From an uncultured bacterium (lineage in GTDB: Bacteria > Bacteroidota > Ignavibacteria > Kapaibacteriales > UBA4661): a DNA stretch of 64,000 bases. Below, piece by piece: positions 44,291-53,083 of this stretch; within the stretch, counting starts at the first letter, position 1, and each line of letters begins with the position of its first letter. The stretch is taken from contig CALCNX010000124.1 of assembly GCA_937899715.1 (NCBI GenBank), positions 1 to 64,000 on the forward strand. Direction: 5' to 3'. A program made the translations under genes and the position numbers. Below the pieces are notes generated by a model, which did no database searches, was not told the origin of the DNA, and was given only the letters and a program-made list of their open reading frames with translations.

Positions 44291-45127
44291 ATGCTCCATT
44301 TTTGTAAACTGGCTTTCGTCGCCGCTTTTGTGCTGATGCTTGAAGCATTAGTGCCGCTCAAGGCGCAGCTTCCGGGTTCCGCAGTGGAGGCATATACGCC
44401 CAATATGAACGCAAAAATCGGCGACACTATACTTGTACCTGTCTCAGTGCGGCGTGTTAACGCTGCCGCGCAGCAGGTAATTATAGATAGTTGTAAGTTT
44501 ATTTTTCGCTTTAATCCTACTGTACTTATCCCTCTGGAAACGCGGCTTTTTGACACACTGTATCTGGCAAATAATCTTATGGAAAGTTCAATCACGGTGC
44601 GGCTAAATAAGCGTTTGCGGGAAAATGAGGCACTCGTGCAAATCAAAATGCTCGTCTGCTTGGGGGATGTGGACTCAACAGAATTCTCTATTGACCGAGA
44701 TGGTGTGCGGGGTATTCCCTTTCAAGTGTTTGCGGCGGGAATGCCCGGGATTACGGTGCAAGCGACAAGCGGGCGTTTGTTCGTCGAAGATGCACGGTGG
44801 AATGGAATGCTGCGAACAGTCAATACAAATATCGGACAACTTTCCATGACTATTTCCCCCAATCCAGTCCCGCAGAATGGCGGCGTTATCGAACTCGGTA
44901 TCGGCTCACTACCGGTTCCGCCACAATTAGGGTCGCCGTCGCTCGTACTCTATCGTGCCGATGGTCGCGATGTAGCGCTCTTGGGTTTGACTGATGTTGT
45001 TCCGATGAGTTTTGTAGGCAAATCCTCTCTGCCGGTTCGTTTTCTACGCAGTAATTTACGCGGTACATTTTTTGCCCGTTTCACCTACGGACCATACTCA
45101 ATAACGCGGCTCGTCGTTTTTGAATGA
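44291..45127 (+). CDS. Secreted protein with cohesin-like domain and possible type IX tail
   Basis: 278 residues with a signal peptide ending near VPLKAQLPG. The central part (about 35-175) resembles a cohesin-type beta-sandwich (NAKIGDTILVPVSVRRVN, then FIFRFNPTVLIPLE). After about residue 180, MTISPNPVPQNGGVIELGI and the following strands recall the start of a type IX sorting domain, but the final conserved strand is atypical. Its stop overlaps the ATG of the next gene, so the two are probably translated together. It lies between rpoN and a sigma-54 activator. Function unknown. Confidence 0.65.
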   Translation: MLHFCKLAFVAAFVLMLEALVPLKAQLPGSAVEAYTPNMNAKIGDTILVPVSVRRVNAAAQQVIIDSCKFIFRFNPTVLIPLETRLFDTLYLANNLMESSITVRLNKRLRENEALVQIKMLVCLGDVDSTEFSIDRDGVRGIPFQVFAAGMPGITVQATSGRLFVEDARWNGMLRTVNTNIGQLSMTISPNPVPQNGGVIELGIGSLPVPPQLGSPSLVLYRADGRDVALLGLTDVVPMSFVGKSSLPVRFLRSNLRGTFFARFTYGPYSITRLVVFE

Positions 45128-47157
45128 TTATGAAGCACTTGTACTATCTCACCAGTTTGATTGTCATTGTTTGTCAGTTCTGCTCTGTCAATGGATACGC
45201 GCAAACTGCCTCATCGCCGTTTCAGGTGGGGCTTGTTGGTGGTATTTCCAGACAATTCCCAACGGGACGACTTGCTGCCGTGCAGGATATACAGCGCTTT
45301 CCGGCGATATTAGATGTGCACAACGGTACTGCCTTTGAAGGTGGCATAGAGGCTGTTTATCGCTTGAATCCTTTATGGGAGCTTGCTCTTCGTGGTGAAT
45401 ACGGGCAATCTGCTTCGACAACTTTCGGCGAAGAGCATAGTATTGTCAGTGTCTGGAATCCACAAGCAAGCCGATACCAGCCCGTGCCAGCGACTATTCA
45501 GAACACACTTACGGCGAACGTTAATTTGCTTTCTTTTACACCGCTTGTGCGCTTATATCTGGGCGATATATTTTTCGTTAGTCTGGGGTCGCGTTTCGAT
45601 GTGCCATTGCAGTCATCGCTTCGGTATCGCTTTGATATTGCCGATCCCGCCACATTTGTCAGTAATTTTTCTCAACGCATAGATACGTTGCTGCGCCTTC
45701 CGCCTCCCGCTCGTGTTGGGCTTTCGTGGTCGCCCGCTCTATCGGTTGGTGCCTCACTTACGGTGAACCGTGTGCGTTTTATGCCGGAAATTCAGGTACA
45801 GCCACTTTTTCAGCCATTTCGCGGTTTTACGCCCGAAAACACACCATGGAATCTGGCTTCCGTCCGTTTTAATCTCGGTATCGTCTTGTCATTTCCTCCT
45901 CCGAAAGCAGATCAACCGTTGCTGCAAAGCGCTTCTCCTAAAAGTGTTCCGCCAACTGTCTTGGAAAGTGGCATTCCACCTACGTTACAAACCAATACTG
46001 CAAACCAGACCAATACGGCAAATTCTCTTCAGCCCACCAAAGATGATGCTTCGTCCGCGCAAGAACCGCCCATATCTTTTCCGGTGCGTCTGGATACAGT
46101 ATTCCAGCGCGATACGACGAGACAGGTAGTGGCATGGAATCTCTCCGATACAGTACGGATGACGGGAAAGACCACACAAAGTATTTCTATTCCAAGTGGC
46201 AAGCAAATAATGATTGCCGAATCCTATATTCACGACGTTCCCAAGCCTAAACCGTTTTTGGTGGCAAATCTTGATGTGCGGTTTATTCCCGCGCTCGGTG
46301 CTGCGCGCAGTACAGAAACGAAGCAAGCCGCACGGCTTGTGGAGAAGCCAATGATTATTCGGTCTCTTACATCCGACGCAACGTCGGGAGCATTTGCACT
46401 CAAGGAAAAGTATGATACGTTGAATGCAGTGCGGATGCCGCTTATGCGATTTTTGCCGACAATTTCGAGTGAAATTGGCGTTCGGGAGCGCTGCATTGCT
46501 ATCGGCTCAGAGCGCAGTCCTGATGCGCCATTGCTGACTATCATTGCACCAGACGCAAAGCCGCTTGATTGGGATGCACAAACATTGCTTTTCGCACCAT
46601 CCTCTCAAAGCCGCGTCAACACACTCATTGGAGACACATTGGCAGTCTGGATGACGGTTGCCGATAACGAGGGGCAGCGAGTGAAAACAGATATTGCGCG
46701 AATTACCGTAGAAAACCTTGATACCGTCTCGCCTTACCAAGCCACAACACCAATGCCACGACAGCCCGGACGCTGGATGCTTGTGTCAATGCGGGTAGTA
46801 GTAGGCGATAGCCTGACGGGGCAGCTTATACTGGCACCAGAAGCTCTGCGACTGCGCGAGTATCTGATTGAAGAAGTAGCGCGGCGCAAAGCTCGTGCTA
46901 AAGCAGGTCTCAAAAACTGTACAGTTTATGGTGAAGTACCCTTTGCAGACGATGTGACGATGCTTGCACAAGTAAGGGCATTGACGCAAAATCTTGCGGA
47001 GACACTAAAAACATCATCAGTGTATGTGGCACTGCCCGCGAATAGCAGGCTTTCTTCCGCCCATAGAGCAAGCAGCCCCGATGTGCAACATTTTGACAAA
47101 AAAACGTATGCTTTTCCACGCACCGATGCGTATATTCGAGTGATGATAGAAGAATAG
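45124..47157 (+). CDS. Outer-membrane beta-barrel protein, possible divergent OmpA-like C-terminus
   Basis: 677 residues. The signal peptide ends near NGYAQT. The first 260 residues look like an outer-membrane barrel (VGLVGGISRQFPTG, IEAVYRLNPLWELALRGEYG, SLGSRFDVPLQSSLRYRF). A low-complexity Thr/Asn/Gln linker follows (TNTANQTNTANSLQ), then a long beta-rich periplasmic or surface part. The last 120 residues, with an Ala/Arg-rich helix and a final RTDAYIRVMIEE, vaguely recall an OmpA-like peptidoglycan-binding fold without its usual key residues. It overlaps the previous gene by 4 bp. I do not recognise a specific family. Confidence 0.65.
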   Translation: MIMKHLYYLTSLIVIVCQFCSVNGYAQTASSPFQVGLVGGISRQFPTGRLAAVQDIQRFPAILDVHNGTAFEGGIEAVYRLNPLWELALRGEYGQSASTTFGEEHSIVSVWNPQASRYQPVPATIQNTLTANVNLLSFTPLVRLYLGDIFFVSLGSRFDVPLQSSLRYRFDIADPATFVSNFSQRIDTLLRLPPPARVGLSWSPALSVGASLTVNRVRFMPEIQVQPLFQPFRGFTPENTPWNLASVRFNLGIVLSFPPPKADQPLLQSASPKSVPPTVLESGIPPTLQTNTANQTNTANSLQPTKDDASSAQEPPISFPVRLDTVFQRDTTRQVVAWNLSDTVRMTGKTTQSISIPSGKQIMIAESYIHDVPKPKPFLVANLDVRFIPALGAARSTETKQAARLVEKPMIIRSLTSDATSGAFALKEKYDTLNAVRMPLMRFLPTISSEIGVRERCIAIGSERSPDAPLLTIIAPDAKPLDWDAQTLLFAPSSQSRVNTLIGDTLAVWMTVADNEGQRVKTDIARITVENLDTVSPYQATTPMPRQPGRWMLVSMRVVVGDSLTGQLILAPEALRLREYLIEEVARRKARAKAGLKNCTVYGEVPFADDVTMLAQVRALTQNLAETLKTSSVYVALPANSRLSSAHRASSPDVQHFDKKTYAFPRTDAYIRVMIEE

Positions 47158-47208
47158 ATGAACGTACAGCATAGATAATCAGTCTTGCACTGGAAGCACG
47201 TCCTAATA

Positions 47209-48648
47209 GTGAACACGCAGCCCCAACATATAACCGGTATTATTGGTTCTTCGGCTCAGATGCACGAAGTAACCGAGCGTGTGCTGCAAGTTGCGCCGAC
47301 AGACCTGTGTGTGCTTATTACGGGCGAATCCGGTACAGGGAAAGAAGTTTTTGCCCGTGCCGTCCACAACCTCAGCAAACGCCGTAAAGAGCGCATGGTG
47401 AGCCTGAATTGCGGTGCTATCCCGGAAACGCTCTTGGAATCAGAGCTTTTTGGCAGCGAAAAAGGTGCATATACCGGTGCCGCCGAGCAGCGAAAGGGCT
47501 TTTTTGAAGCGGCAGACAAGGGCACAATTTTTCTGGATGAGTTGGGCGAAATGCCGCTTGGAACACAAGTAAAGCTCTTGCGCGTCTTGGAAACAGGTGA
47601 ATTCTCACGCTTGGGGTCGCCGGATGTGATTCGCTCTGATGTGCGTATTATTGCCGCTACCAATCGGCGTTTGGAAGAAGAGGTTGCTCGCGGGACGTTT
47701 CGCCAAGACCTCTTTTACCGATTGAATGCTGTACAAATCGAAATTCCCGCATTACGCGAACACCCTGATGATATTCCTGAGCTTGTCGAATACTTTGCTC
47801 GGCGCACAACGCAGAAAATTGGTGTCGAGTATGAGGGAATAAGTGCTGAAGCGCTTCACGTCTTGAAAAATCTGCCTTGGGCGGGTAACGTGCGTGAGCT
47901 ACGGAATCTGATTGAAACTGTCGTCACGCTCGAAAAAGGTCGTGAAATCACGCTCGATACCCTACGCCCCTATATGCCTCGTGCGCTCAAGTCGCCTGTG
48001 AGCACTGGCAATGTTGAGTATCAAGCATCAGTGCCGCAAACGCTTGTCGCGCCTTCAAGAGCGCTTCCACCATATACCCCTTTCCTGCAAGACAATGATT
48101 TTCAGGGGAATGGTTTTCAGGACAATGTGCTGAGGATGCTGCCGTTTATGGCAGGTGAGCGGTATGACCGTGCGGGATATGACGGAACAGAATATAACAA
48201 CAAAGTTCTCGCGCAATCACCACTCATGCGGCTCCCCGCCAAAACGCCGGAGCAACTTGAGCGCGAATTGATGTACAAAGCACTTGTAGATTTAGTGCGG
48301 GAAGTAGCGCTCTTGCGCGGAGAAGTTGCTGATTTGCGAGACGTAGTCTTTACGCAAAAGCATGATTCCAGCGGACACGAAATTTCACCCGTCAGGGTCT
48401 CGTCTGTCACACCTGTACATGATGCGCAGAACGTGCCAGAAGAGCCATCGTATCAATCTGCGACGCTTGAAGAAAGTCCGCTCACGATGCACGAAGTCGA
48501 GAAACGCCTCATTGGTGCGGCGCTAGGACGTTTTGAGGGCAATCGTCGTCAGGCTGCCGATGCGCTTGGTATTAGCGAGAGAACGCTTTACCGGAAGCTC
48601 CGCGAATATGGGCTTGTAGATGGTGCCTCGCCAGCGCATGAGGACTAG
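47209..48648 (+). CDS. Sigma-54-dependent transcription activator without receiver domain
   Basis: AAA+ enhancer-binding protein that remodels sigma-54 polymerase. It begins almost directly with the AAA+ domain: GIIGSSAQMHEV, Walker A GESGTGKE (about 39-46), the sigma-54 contact loop ELFGSEKGAYTGA (Tyr instead of the usual Phe), Walker B GTIFLDELGEMP (about 105-116) and AATNRRLEEEVARG. A variable linker with imperfect repeats (NDFQGNGFQDN) follows. A coiled part and a Fis-type HTH (NRRQAADALGISERTLYRKL) end the protein. No N-terminal sensor or receiver is present, so it may be controlled by another protein. I chose the GTG at 47209; a TTG at 47185 is the alternative. Confidence 0.9.
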   Translation: MNTQPQHITGIIGSSAQMHEVTERVLQVAPTDLCVLITGESGTGKEVFARAVHNLSKRRKERMVSLNCGAIPETLLESELFGSEKGAYTGAAEQRKGFFEAADKGTIFLDELGEMPLGTQVKLLRVLETGEFSRLGSPDVIRSDVRIIAATNRRLEEEVARGTFRQDLFYRLNAVQIEIPALREHPDDIPELVEYFARRTTQKIGVEYEGISAEALHVLKNLPWAGNVRELRNLIETVVTLEKGREITLDTLRPYMPRALKSPVSTGNVEYQASVPQTLVAPSRALPPYTPFLQDNDFQGNGFQDNVLRMLPFMAGERYDRAGYDGTEYNNKVLAQSPLMRLPAKTPEQLERELMYKALVDLVREVALLRGEVADLRDVVFTQKHDSSGHEISPVRVSSVTPVHDAQNVPEEPSYQSATLEESPLTMHEVEKRLIGAALGRFEGNRRQAADALGISERTLYRKLREYGLVDGASPAHED

Positions 48649-48714
48649 CAAAATTTTTCATGCTTATCCAATTCTGTTTCGTTATTATTCACCCGTTGAT
48701 TTTACTTTTTGTCA

Positions 48715-50460
48715 ATGCCGCTTCACTACTACACTTTGAGCCATATTGCCCGCGACTTGCAGAACTCTGCGGGAATGTTTTTAACAGAGTGTTTTACGCA
48801 GGAGCGGAATACGCTGCACTGCGTTTTTGAGAGCGGACGCGAAACACGTGTGCTGGAGGCACATTTGGATAGCCGTCATGGTGCAATTTTCCTGCGGTCA
48901 GAATTTCATCGTGCTCGGAAAAATACGCTCGACCTTTTTCCAGAACTTATTGGGCGGACATTGCAATCGGCGACATTACTCTTAAATGAACGTGTCTTAG
49001 AGCTACATTTGCCGCCTTTCACGCTGTATTACATCGTTTTTGCGGGATGGAATGACACTATTGACGGCGCATCTGCTAATGCCGTCGTCACACAACCTCC
49101 TGAGAATCAGCAACAAGGCGCAGAAACGATTATATCTGCTTTCCGCAATCCACAACAGTTTGCTCGAACGGAGTTTCGCATTAAAGCCGCGCAGCATCGT
49201 GCACTGCGTGATTTTGCATCGGAAACGCCGTTGGAAAAAGCAATTGCATGTTGCAATCTTCTTCTGGGCAGCACCTATACGCCCGAAGTAATGCAGCGCC
49301 TACGGGAAGCGACGGGTTTGGAAGGGCAGGAAACAATAGCTTCTGTGCAAGTGCAGGAACAAATGGATACGATTGAGCGCATCGCACGCAGTGTTCGCGA
49401 GGAGTGTCTCGGCGCAACGACATTTTTTGTTGTGCGTGACAAAAGGGCAACACCGCTCAGTAAACCTTTGTTTTCACTGATTCGTCCTACCCATAGCGTC
49501 ATGACGATAGAACGTGAATACTCATCGGCAAGTGAGGCTATTCGTGCGACTGTGATGGCACTTCACCGCGAGGCACGATTCCGCAGCCTGTACAGCGCGG
49601 CAGAGCTTCAAATACGCACGATGCTGGCGAAGGCAGAGCGCACGGTGCAAGCCATTGGACGCGACACCGAAGGCACGGAACGGTCGAAGGAACGTCAACT
49701 GTGGGCAGAATTATTGCTTTCTCAGCCAAATGTTCAGCAAAAGGGTGTTGAGAAGTTGGAAGTAGAGAATTGGGATGGCGAGGTCATTACTATTCGCCTG
49801 AACCCCGCACTATCGCTCAGGCAAAATGCGGACGATTATTTCAAAAAAGCGTCCGCAGCCCGCGAAACACTTAAAAAGCGTGAAGCCAGACGAGAGCAAC
49901 AAGAACGCCTTGTTCAGCGCTTGGAAGGAGCATTGACAGGACTTCGCAGTATTACCACCGAAAAAGACCTTGAAAAATTTATGACAACATTTTCAAAAAA
50001 CGCGAAAGGTAGCACGAGTGGCGAGCAATCGCCACACGACCGCCAGCAAATCGAGAAGCACCAGAAAACAACGCGCTTCCGCGAGTTTCCGCTTGATGAT
50101 GACCACACGCTCTATGTAGGCAAAACGGCGGCGGACAACGACGAGCTTACTTTGCACTTTGCAAAGCCGCACGATTATTGGTTCCATGCACGAGGTGTGC
50201 CGGGTTCGCACGCAATACTCCGCGCACCGAACAAAGACAAAAAGCCGCCAAAGCAGGTATTGGAGCAGGCAGCAGCCATAGCCGCATATTTTTCTAAAGC
50301 GCGAAATGCCAAAATGTCTCCTGTTGCCTACACGCAGAAAAAATATGTTCGCAAGCCTAAAGGCGCTGCTGTGGGAGCGGTGATCTTAGAGCGTGAGGAA
50401 GTGGTGATGGTGCGCCCCCACGTCCCGGTAGGGCTTTTGGGCACAGACGCTGAAGAATAG
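48715..50460 (+). CDS. NFACT-family protein (RqcH/Rqc2-like)
   Basis: Likely ribosome-associated quality-control factor that binds stalled 50S subunits. The N-terminal NFACT-N part (about 1-230) begins LHYYTLSHIARDLQNSAG and is diverged. A long coiled coil (about 250-420) ends in ARETLKKREARREQQ. The C-terminal NFACT-R domain (about 455-570) is clear: FPLDDDHTLYVGKTAADNDE, then KPHDYWFHARGVPGSHAIL and YTQKKYVRKPKGAAVGAVIL. In RqcH the Asp-Arg pair near residue 97 recruits tRNA-Ala; here the corresponding place appears to read NERVLELHL, so alanine-tail activity is uncertain. The ATG at 48715 is preferred over a TTG two codons upstream. Confidence 0.85.
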   Translation: MPLHYYTLSHIARDLQNSAGMFLTECFTQERNTLHCVFESGRETRVLEAHLDSRHGAIFLRSEFHRARKNTLDLFPELIGRTLQSATLLLNERVLELHLPPFTLYYIVFAGWNDTIDGASANAVVTQPPENQQQGAETIISAFRNPQQFARTEFRIKAAQHRALRDFASETPLEKAIACCNLLLGSTYTPEVMQRLREATGLEGQETIASVQVQEQMDTIERIARSVREECLGATTFFVVRDKRATPLSKPLFSLIRPTHSVMTIEREYSSASEAIRATVMALHREARFRSLYSAAELQIRTMLAKAERTVQAIGRDTEGTERSKERQLWAELLLSQPNVQQKGVEKLEVENWDGEVITIRLNPALSLRQNADDYFKKASAARETLKKREARREQQERLVQRLEGALTGLRSITTEKDLEKFMTTFSKNAKGSTSGEQSPHDRQQIEKHQKTTRFREFPLDDDHTLYVGKTAADNDELTLHFAKPHDYWFHARGVPGSHAILRAPNKDKKPPKQVLEQAAAIAAYFSKARNAKMSPVAYTQKKYVRKPKGAAVGAVILEREEVVMVRPHVPVGLLGTDAEE

Positions 50461-50649
50461 AATAACCCAAAACGGCATCAAATCTTGTTGCCGAATGATT
50501 GTATTTCGATAATAACAAAATTTCTTCTTCTGAATTTATAGTAATTTACTATTTTTACAGGCTTGGGCTTGTCCCTTCTCTCACAACAAGCAATAAAATT
50601 AACCAAGAAACAACGAAAGCAGATGAGTTTGCTATTGGAGCCTTCGGAT

Positions 50650-52188
50650 ATGCAGCATTGTTTCATCATTGCACAGAAAAATAAGCAGAAAATCGGTTTA
50701 CGATGGGCTGTGTTATTGCTTCTGCTTATTGTGAGCAGTGCAATACCTTCTGTCGTGAAGGCGCAATTGCTAGATACCGCACAGCTCAATGCACTGCAAA
50801 CGTTTACCTCACTTGACGAAGCGGTCAAAAATGCCGATAAGGTGCAAAAGCTCGATTTGAGCGGTTTACAAATGGAAGAATTTCCCACGAAGCTCGATAA
50901 ACTGGTGAACCTTCGTGTCCTTATACTGGATGCAAACCGCATCAAATCTGTCCCCAGCGTTATCAGCAAGCTCAATAAACTTCAGATTTTGAGCATCACA
51001 GCAAATTTACTGGAATCTTTTCCGCGTGAGGTGACCAAGATACCGACACTCCAAGTGCTCCAGTTGGGGCGAAACCAGATTCCTGCGCTGCCCACTGACT
51101 TAGGATTACTCGTAGAATTGCAAGTATTGAACTTACAAAGTAACACACTTGTCTCGCTTCCTCCCGACCTCGGCAAGCTGACCAAACTTACCATGCTGGA
51201 TGTAAGTAATAATCAACTTTCGGCATTACCGACCGAACTAGGGCAGCTAACTGCTCTTGAGTATTTGGACGCAAGCCGCAATCGCATCAGTTCTTTCGGG
51301 ACAGAATTGGGTGCATGGGTAAATTTGAAAATATTGGCTCTGGAGGGAAATCAACTCAAAGCGTTGCCACCCGAACTCGGTAAATTGACAAAGTTACAAC
51401 GGTTGGAACTGAGTACCAACCAAATTGAAGCACTGGGAGGAGAAATAGGAAACCTCACACAGTTGCAAACACTCCGCGTTGTCGGCAATGCTTTGACGGC
51501 GCTTCCGCCCGAAGTTGGCAAACTCACAAGCCTTGTGCAACTGGATTTGAACAGCAATGCTTTGACGGCGCTACCAAATGAAATTGGTAATTTGGTCAAT
51601 TTGCAAATGCTCGAATTGGGCAGTTGTAAACTTACCGAAGTACCCGCATCACTTGGTAATTTGGGGCGCTTAGAAAAACTTTCCTTGAATGGAAACCAGC
51701 TTACAAAGATGCCGCCGGAAATCGGTAAACTTGTGAATCTGCAAAAACTTACGCTGAATGGAAATCAGATCACGATGCTGCCGTCCGATATTGGTAATTT
51801 GACGAAACTCCAAAGCCTCAACATTAGCAATAACCGTTTGACGACGCTTCCGCCTGAGCTTGGAAAAATTGTGAATCTACAGATGCTTAACGCCACAAGG
51901 AACCAGCTTGCTGCACTGCCGAGTGATATGGGTAAACTTCTGAGTCTTCAGAAGTTGTACATCGCTGATAATAAACTTACATCTCTGCCGGGTGCAATGT
52001 CCGAACTTACAGACCTGCAAGATATTAACCTTGCCCGGAACAAAGAATTAACGCGCTTGCCGGATATGTTGCGCCTTTCACGATTAAAAAAACTTGATAT
52101 TTTGGATACCAAAGTGTCTAAAAATGATATTGGTCTGCTTATCAAACTTCTGCCAAACACAGAAATAAAGTATTCCGACCAGCAGTAA
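50650..52188 (+). CDS. Exported leucine-rich-repeat protein
   Basis: About 512 residues. A signal peptide (hydrophobic core WAVLLLLLIVSSAIPSVV, cleavage near KAQ) is followed by roughly 18 leucine-rich repeats of 23 residues, with the consensus LPxxLGxLxxLxxLxLxxNx (for example LTALPPEVGKLTSLVQLDLN). Such repeats form a curved protein-binding surface. The regular repeat copies are also visible in the DNA. There is no sorting domain or membrane anchor at the C-terminus. Upstream in-frame ATGs at 50563 and 50623 are alternatives, but the signal peptide fits 50650 best. The ribE start follows 30 bp after the stop. Confidence 0.85.
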   Translation: MQHCFIIAQKNKQKIGLRWAVLLLLLIVSSAIPSVVKAQLLDTAQLNALQTFTSLDEAVKNADKVQKLDLSGLQMEEFPTKLDKLVNLRVLILDANRIKSVPSVISKLNKLQILSITANLLESFPREVTKIPTLQVLQLGRNQIPALPTDLGLLVELQVLNLQSNTLVSLPPDLGKLTKLTMLDVSNNQLSALPTELGQLTALEYLDASRNRISSFGTELGAWVNLKILALEGNQLKALPPELGKLTKLQRLELSTNQIEALGGEIGNLTQLQTLRVVGNALTALPPEVGKLTSLVQLDLNSNALTALPNEIGNLVNLQMLELGSCKLTEVPASLGNLGRLEKLSLNGNQLTKMPPEIGKLVNLQKLTLNGNQITMLPSDIGNLTKLQSLNISNNRLTTLPPELGKIVNLQMLNATRNQLAALPSDMGKLLSLQKLYIADNKLTSLPGAMSELTDLQDINLARNKELTRLPDMLRLSRLKKLDILDTKVSKNDIGLLIKLLPNTEIKYSDQQ

Positions 52189-52218
52189 TCCCACAACAGG
52201 AGAAAGGCGAAAAGTGTA

Positions 52219-52899
52219 ATGTTCACAGGGCTTATCGAAGAAGTTGGCACTATTCGCTCTCTACGCCCACAAGGGCAGGGATTTCGTATCAGTGTTGCCG
52301 CTAAAGCCGTTACGCAGGGCTTGAAGGTAGATGATTCTGTCAGCATCAATGGTGCTTGCCAGACAGTGGTGCGTTGCGACGGCACTTCCTTCGATGTAGA
52401 AGCAGTCGAAGAAACGATTGTGAAGACGACACTCGGTGCATTTCAAACGGGAAAGCGTGTCAATCTGGAGCGTGCACTACAAATGGGCGCACGGCTTGGG
52501 GGGCACATTGTGCAGGGGCACGTGGATACACGTGGCACTGTGCGAGCAATTCAGCAGCAGTCCACAAGTTGGCTTCTGAGCGTGGATTTCCCTGGCGAAT
52601 TTGCACGTTATGTTGTGCCTGTTGGTTCTATTTGTATTGATGGTGTAAGCCTGACGGCAGCCCGCGTTGAGCAGAATATCTTGACCGTTGCGGTGATACC
52701 GCATACGTGGTCGCATACAACATTGCACGAGTGCTCGTCGGGATCGGCTGTCAACCTTGAATTTGACATTATCGGCAAATACATTGAGCGCCTTCTTCTT
52801 TCCGGCAATGCCGACCATGCTCATCACATTTCTCGAAACCCTCCCCAAAAGGCTGGTGGCATGACCGAAGAATGGCTTACTACCATGGGGTTCGGGTGA
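52219..52899 (+). CDS. ribE: Riboflavin synthase, alpha chain
   Basis: Converts two molecules of 6,7-dimethyl-8-ribityllumazine to riboflavin. The conserved N-terminus MFTGLIEEVGTI is at the start. Two similar lumazine-binding barrels follow: VDDSVSINGACQTVV with GHIVQGHVDTRGTV in the first half, and GSICIDGVSLTAARV with VAVIPHTWSHTT in the second. At 226 residues it is slightly longer than usual (about 200-220) owing to a Gly/Met-rich tail. No FMN riboswitch is seen upstream, where it is closely preceded by the LRR gene. Confidence 0.95.
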   Translation: MFTGLIEEVGTIRSLRPQGQGFRISVAAKAVTQGLKVDDSVSINGACQTVVRCDGTSFDVEAVEETIVKTTLGAFQTGKRVNLERALQMGARLGGHIVQGHVDTRGTVRAIQQQSTSWLLSVDFPGEFARYVVPVGSICIDGVSLTAARVEQNILTVAVIPHTWSHTTLHECSSGSAVNLEFDIIGKYIERLLLSGNADHAHHISRNPPQKAGGMTEEWLTTMGFG

Positions 52900-53083
52900 T
52901 TTTACTTGGCAAATTCATATCACGCTAATAATATCCATCGTTGCCTCCTCTCTTGCGCACGATATTTTTTTGGTTAGTTGATAGGAAAGATGAATATTTG
53001 CACTTCTGCAACCCGCAGAAAGTGTGAGCGAACCGTTTCTTTTACCGTTTTTTTGACCGCAATGGTCACACCGAGACAACGCA

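Noticed and set aside
52189..52218. FMN riboswitch upstream of riboflavin synthase
   Set aside because: Only 30 bp separate the LRR gene from ribE and no conserved RFN-element sequence is present.
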